Made by a program: the position numbers and the translations under genes. From an uncultured Francisella sp. (GTDB lineage: Bacteria; Pseudomonadota; Gammaproteobacteria; Burkholderiales; Neisseriaceae), in contig CAJPTP010000048.1 in assembly GCA_905373555.1 (NCBI GenBank), positions 1 to 7,331 on the forward strand: 7,331 nucleotides of DNA. Direction: 5' to 3'. Every line of letters starts with the position of its first letter. Position 1 is the stretch's first letter. Under the pieces are notes generated by a model that worked only from the letters and a program-made list of their open reading frames with translations, searched no databases and had not been told where the DNA came from. Positions 4,296-7,331 of this stretch are shown here, one piece after another.

Positions 4296-7178
4296 TCAAA
4301 GCAAACCGAAGTCGGTCTTGGCCTCGCAGCTCACGTGGCGATCGCCGTAAACCTCGTCGACCCGATTGACCGTCGGCCAATATTTCTCGGCCTTGACCCA
4401 AGGCAGGGGATAGGCGGCCTCCTCGCGGGTGTAGGGATGCGCCCACTCGCCCTCCAGCAGCGTCGCGGCGGGATGAGGGGCATTGACCAAGGGGTTGTCG
4501 TCCTTGGGCCAATCGCCCGAGGCGACCCGCAGCGCCTCTTGCTTGATGGACTTCAAGGCCGCGACAAAGCGATCCAGCTCCGTCTTGCTTTCCGACTCGG
4601 TGGGCTCGACCATCAAGGTGCCGGGAACCGGGAAAGACAAAGTCGGGGCGTGGAAGCCGTAATCCATCAGACGCTTGGCGACGTCCGTCTCCGTGATCCC
4701 CGTTTGGCCTTTAAGCGGGCGCATGTCCACGATGCACTCGTGGGCGACGCGCCCATGGGCGCCGACGTAAAGAATCGGGAACTCGTCCTTGAGCATCGCC
4801 GCGACGTAATTGGCGTTGAGCAGCGCCGACTGCGTGGCCTCGGTCAGCCCTTGGCCGCCCATCATCTTGACGTACATCCAGCTGATGGCGAGCACCCCCG
4901 CCGAGCCGTAAGCCGCCGAGGAGACCGCGAACGACTGAGCCGGATCGGCCGCGGCGCGCCTGCCCGACTTGAAATCGCCCCGGCAATGGCCGGGCAGGTA
5001 GGGGATCAGGTGCTTTTTGACCGCGATGGGGCCGACGCCCGGCCCGCCGCCGCCGTGGGGGATGCCGAACGTCTTGTGCAGGTTCATGTGCAGCACGTCG
5101 GCGCCCAAGGCGGCGGGAACCATGAGCCCCACCTGCGCGTTCATGTTGGCGCCGTCCATGTACACTTGGCCGCCGTTTTCGTGGATGATGCGGCAAATCT
5201 CGACGATGCCCTCCTCAAACGCGCCGTGCGTCGAGGGGTAGGTGATCATCAAAGCGGCCAGCTCGTCTTTGCGGCTTTCCGCCTTTTGGCGCAAGTCCTC
5301 GACGTCGACCGAGCCGTTGTCGTCGCTCGCGACCGTGACGAGCTCCAACCCCGCCATCGTGGCCGAGGCGGGGTTGGTGCCGTGGGCCGAGCGCGGAATC
5401 AGGCACACCTTGCGCCGCGCTTGGCCCGCAGCCTCGAGGTAGCGGCGGATGGTGACCATGCCCGCGTATTCGCCCGAGGCGCCCGAATTGGGCTGGAAGC
5501 TCACCGCCTCCATGCCCGTGATGGCCTTCAGATCCGCCTCCAAGCCGTCGATCAGCTCCTTGTAGCCTTGAACGGCGGAATCCGGGGCGAAAGGATGCAG
5601 GCCCCCGAAGGCGTCCCAGGAGACCGGGATCATCGATGAGGCGGAGTTGAGCTTCATGGTGCACGAGCCCAAGGAAATCATGCTTTGAGCCAAGGAGACG
5701 TCTTTGTTCTCCAAGTGCTTCATGTAGCGCATGATCTTGGTTTCGCTGTGAAACTCCGAAAACACGCGGTCTTGCAAAATCTTGTCGGCTCGCAGCGCCT
5801 CTTGGGGCAAGGGCGAGCGCGGTTCGGACGCGGGATCGACCTCGGGCGCGGCCTTGCCCAAGGTTTGGGCGAAGATCGCCAGCAGCGCGTTGATCTGCGC
5901 CACCGTCGACTGCTCCGAAACGGCGACCAGCAGCCCGTTTTCGGACACGCGGCCAAGCTCATAACCCGCTTTTTGGGCCGCCTCGAACAGCTCGGCGGCG
6001 CGGTCGGTTTCGACGCACACGGAGCCGAAGAAGACGTCGTGCTTGGCTTTGAGGCCGATTTGGGGCAAAGCCCGGCAAAAGGCGCAGGCCAAGCCGTGGA
6101 TGCGCCGCGCGATGGCGCCCAAGCCCTCGGGGCCGTGGTACACGGCGTACATCCCCGCCATGTTGGCCAGCAGCACTTGGCTCGTGCAGATGTTGGAGTT
6201 GGCCTTCTCGCGTCGGATATGCTGCTCGCGGGTTTGCAAGGCCATGCGCAGGCAGGGCTTGCCGAGCCTGTCGATCGACCACGAGATGATGCGGCCCGGG
6301 GCTTGGCGCTTGCGCTCCTCGCGAAACGCGAAGTAAGCCGGGTGCGGCCCGCCGAAGCCCATGGGCACGCCGAAGCGCTGCATGTTGCCGATGGCGCAGT
6401 CGGCCCCGAGCTCGCCCGGGGACTTGAGCAAGACCAAAGCCATGGGATCGCAGGCGACGATCGAAAAGGCGCCTTGCTTCTTCGCCGCCGCGACCGCGGG
6501 CGCCAAATCGGCGACGTCGCCTTCGGCCCCGACGTATTGGAACAGCGCCCCGAAGCAGTCGACCCGCTCGACGTCGGCCGCGTCGCCCACCACGACCTCG
6601 AAGCCATGGAACTTGGCGCGAGTGCGCACGACGTCGATGGTTTGGGGATAGGCTCGGCGGTCGACGAAGAACACGTTCGTCTCTTTGCCCTTGACAACGC
6701 GTTTGGCCATCGCCATGGCCTCGGCCGCGGCCGTGCCCTCATCCAAAAGCGAGGCGATGGCCAGCGGCAAGCCCGACAGATCCACGCACACCTTTTGGAA
6801 ATTCATCAGCGCCTCCAAGCGGCCCTGCGACACTTCGGCTTGGTAAGGCGTGTAGGCGGTGTACCACCCGGGATTCTCGAACAGGTTGCGCAGAATCGGG
6901 CTCGGGGTCGTCGTGGGGTAGTAGCCGCCCCCGATGTAGCACTTCTCCACCTTGTTCTTGTCGGCGATGGCTTTGATCCTTGCCAAGGCGTCGGCCTCGG
7001 AGATCCCCGAAGGCAACCCCAAAGGCTTGGGCTCGCGCGCAACGGGAGGCAAGGTCTCGCTCAAAAAAGCCTCCATCGAGTCCACGCCCATCGTCTTGAG
7101 CATGGCTTGCTGCTCAGAGCGGGTCGGGCCGATGTGGCGGTCGCGAAAGGGGGTTTCCTCTGTCAAAGACAGTTTCAT
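4296..7178 (-). CDS. gcvP: Glycine dehydrogenase (decarboxylating), P-protein of the glycine cleavage system
   Basis: This PLP enzyme decarboxylates glycine and transfers the aminomethyl group to the lipoyl arm of GcvH; with GcvT and Lpd it feeds 5,10-methylene-THF. At 960 residues it is the full-length single-chain form, not the split GcvPA/GcvPB type. The N-terminus has FRDRHIGP (11-18), and YIGGGYYPTTTPSPILRN then NPGWYTAYTPYQAEVSQGR lie at about 81-120. In the catalytic C-terminal half are AHGTNPASATMAG (His599) and NLHKTFGIPHGGGGPG, where Lys702 is the expected PLP Schiff-base lysine (706 in E. coli). No frameshift or missing motif was seen. The ATG at 7178 gives the usual family N-terminus; its Shine-Dalgarno is weak (GGGA). 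It is monocistronic downstream, with a terminator 58 bp after the stop. No gcvT or gcvH is in the 153 bp visible upstream. Identification is secure. Confidence 0.98.
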   Translation of the reverse strand: MKLSLTEETPFRDRHIGPTRSEQQAMLKTMGVDSMEAFLSETLPPVAREPKPLGLPSGISEADALARIKAIADKNKVEKCYIGGGYYPTTTPSPILRNLFENPGWYTAYTPYQAEVSQGRLEALMNFQKVCVDLSGLPLAIASLLDEGTAAAEAMAMAKRVVKGKETNVFFVDRRAYPQTIDVVRTRAKFHGFEVVVGDAADVERVDCFGALFQYVGAEGDVADLAPAVAAAKKQGAFSIVACDPMALVLLKSPGELGADCAIGNMQRFGVPMGFGGPHPAYFAFREERKRQAPGRIISWSIDRLGKPCLRMALQTREQHIRREKANSNICTSQVLLANMAGMYAVYHGPEGLGAIARRIHGLACAFCRALPQIGLKAKHDVFFGSVCVETDRAAELFEAAQKAGYELGRVSENGLLVAVSEQSTVAQINALLAIFAQTLGKAAPEVDPASEPRSPLPQEALRADKILQDRVFSEFHSETKIMRYMKHLENKDVSLAQSMISLGSCTMKLNSASSMIPVSWDAFGGLHPFAPDSAVQGYKELIDGLEADLKAITGMEAVSFQPNSGASGEYAGMVTIRRYLEAAGQARRKVCLIPRSAHGTNPASATMAGLELVTVASDDNGSVDVEDLRQKAESRKDELAALMITYPSTHGAFEEGIVEICRIIHENGGQVYMDGANMNAQVGLMVPAALGADVLHMNLHKTFGIPHGGGGPGVGPIAVKKHLIPYLPGHCRGDFKSGRRAAADPAQSFAVSSAAYGSAGVLAISWMYVKMMGGQGLTEATQSALLNANYVAAMLKDEFPILYVGAHGRVAHECIVDMRPLKGQTGITETDVAKRLMDYGFHAPTLSFPVPGTLMVEPTESESKTELDRFVAALKSIKQEALRVASGDWPKDDNPLVNAPHPAATLLEGEWAHPYTREEAAYPLPWVKAEKYWPTVNRVDEVYGDRHVSCEAKTDFGLL

Positions 7179-7207
7179 GGCGTTCCCATCAATTCGTTGG
7201 ATACATG

Positions 7208-7242
7208 CGCCGCCGCGTCCCTTCCATGCGGCCGCGGCGGCG
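7208..7242 (-). promoter_or_regulatory. GC hairpin in the gcvP leader
   Basis: CGCCGCCGCG and CGCGGCGGCG (7242-7233 with 7217-7208) form a perfect 10-bp stem around a 15-base loop containing the purine-rich GGAAGGGA. It lies about 30 bases before the gcvP start. No T-run follows. It could affect leader folding, but a regulatory role is only inferred. Nothing resembling the conserved glycine riboswitch core was found. Confidence 0.4.
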
Positions 7243-7291
7243 GTCAGGTCAGGCGCGCGGGCGGCGTTCGCCCAAGCGGCCCATGGCGCGC

Positions 7292-7297
7292 ATTATA
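7292..7297 (-). promoter_or_regulatory. Candidate -10 element upstream of gcvP
   Basis: On the minus strand TATAAT (7297-7292) is a perfect -10 hexamer in GC-rich surroundings, about 115 bp before the gcvP ATG. The position 17 bp upstream reads GCGGGG, so there is no recognisable -35; an activator-dependent promoter or chance are both possible. Confidence 0.35.
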
Positions 7298-7331
7298 TAG
7301 CAGGCGACGGCTTGCCCCGCCCTATTTCATC

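Noticed and set aside
4221..5639. 472-codon plus-strand frame opposite gcvP
   Set aside because: It is a shadow of gcvP, which is unmistakable on the minus strand.
7179..7331. Glycine riboswitch upstream of gcvP
   Set aside because: The leader shows only a GC hairpin and lacks the conserved purine-rich core and tandem aptamer organisation.
1..7331. CRISPR array, insertion sequence, prophage or defence system
   Set aside because: No regularly spaced repeats, transposase, integrase or terminal inverted repeats were found. The only tandem array is the short 9-bp one at 2341-2385.

Overview
The window looks like a GC-rich proteobacterial chromosome segment, probably beta- or gammaproteobacterial in affinity. 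The evidence is a one-chain glycine dehydrogenase of about 960 residues, an Mrp/ApbC ATPase with beta/gamma-like motifs, and a tRNA-Ser(UGA) with encoded CCA that closely resembles enterobacterial tRNA-Ser(UGA). This placement rests on recalled family sequences, not on a search. Coding density is moderate, and the spacers are long and GC-rich with short AT-rich islands.

Layout from left to right. Positions 1-1583 (minus) hold a phosphomannomutase/phosphoglucomutase-family gene whose 3' end lies beyond the window. Its catalytic motifs are all visible, but the frame breaks at a run of seven G and is restored by one extra G. Positions 1584-2493 are mostly non-coding. This spacer has a cluster of dyad symmetries and a plus-strand sigma70-type promoter at 2067-2095. 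The promoter leads into a compact candidate small RNA of about 94 nt with a 5' hairpin, two UUUCUCCU motifs and an intrinsic terminator. A 25-codon cysteine-rich ORF with a strong ribosome-binding site lies antisense to it. The mrp terminator, built from a 9-bp tandem repeat, is also in this spacer. Positions 2494-3582 (minus) are mrp/apbC. Positions 3640-3802 (plus) are a self-contained tRNA-Ser(UGA) unit with promoter, gene and terminator, divergent from mrp. Positions 3803-4202 are a spacer, GC-rich and then AT-rich. Positions 4203-4237 are the gcvP terminator, and 4296-7178 (minus) are complete gcvP. Positions 7179-7331 are its leader or upstream region.

The three protein genes do not form an operon: mrp and gcvP each have their own terminator, and a tRNA on the other strand separates them. 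Their roles are unrelated housekeeping ones: glycine cleavage feeding one-carbon metabolism, Fe-S cluster delivery, and hexose-phosphate interconversion for surface polysaccharides. No mobile element, CRISPR array or defence gene is visible. The most interesting part is the 1.4-2.4 kb interval, with the G-tract frameshift, the candidate small RNA and the antisense cysteine-rich ORF.
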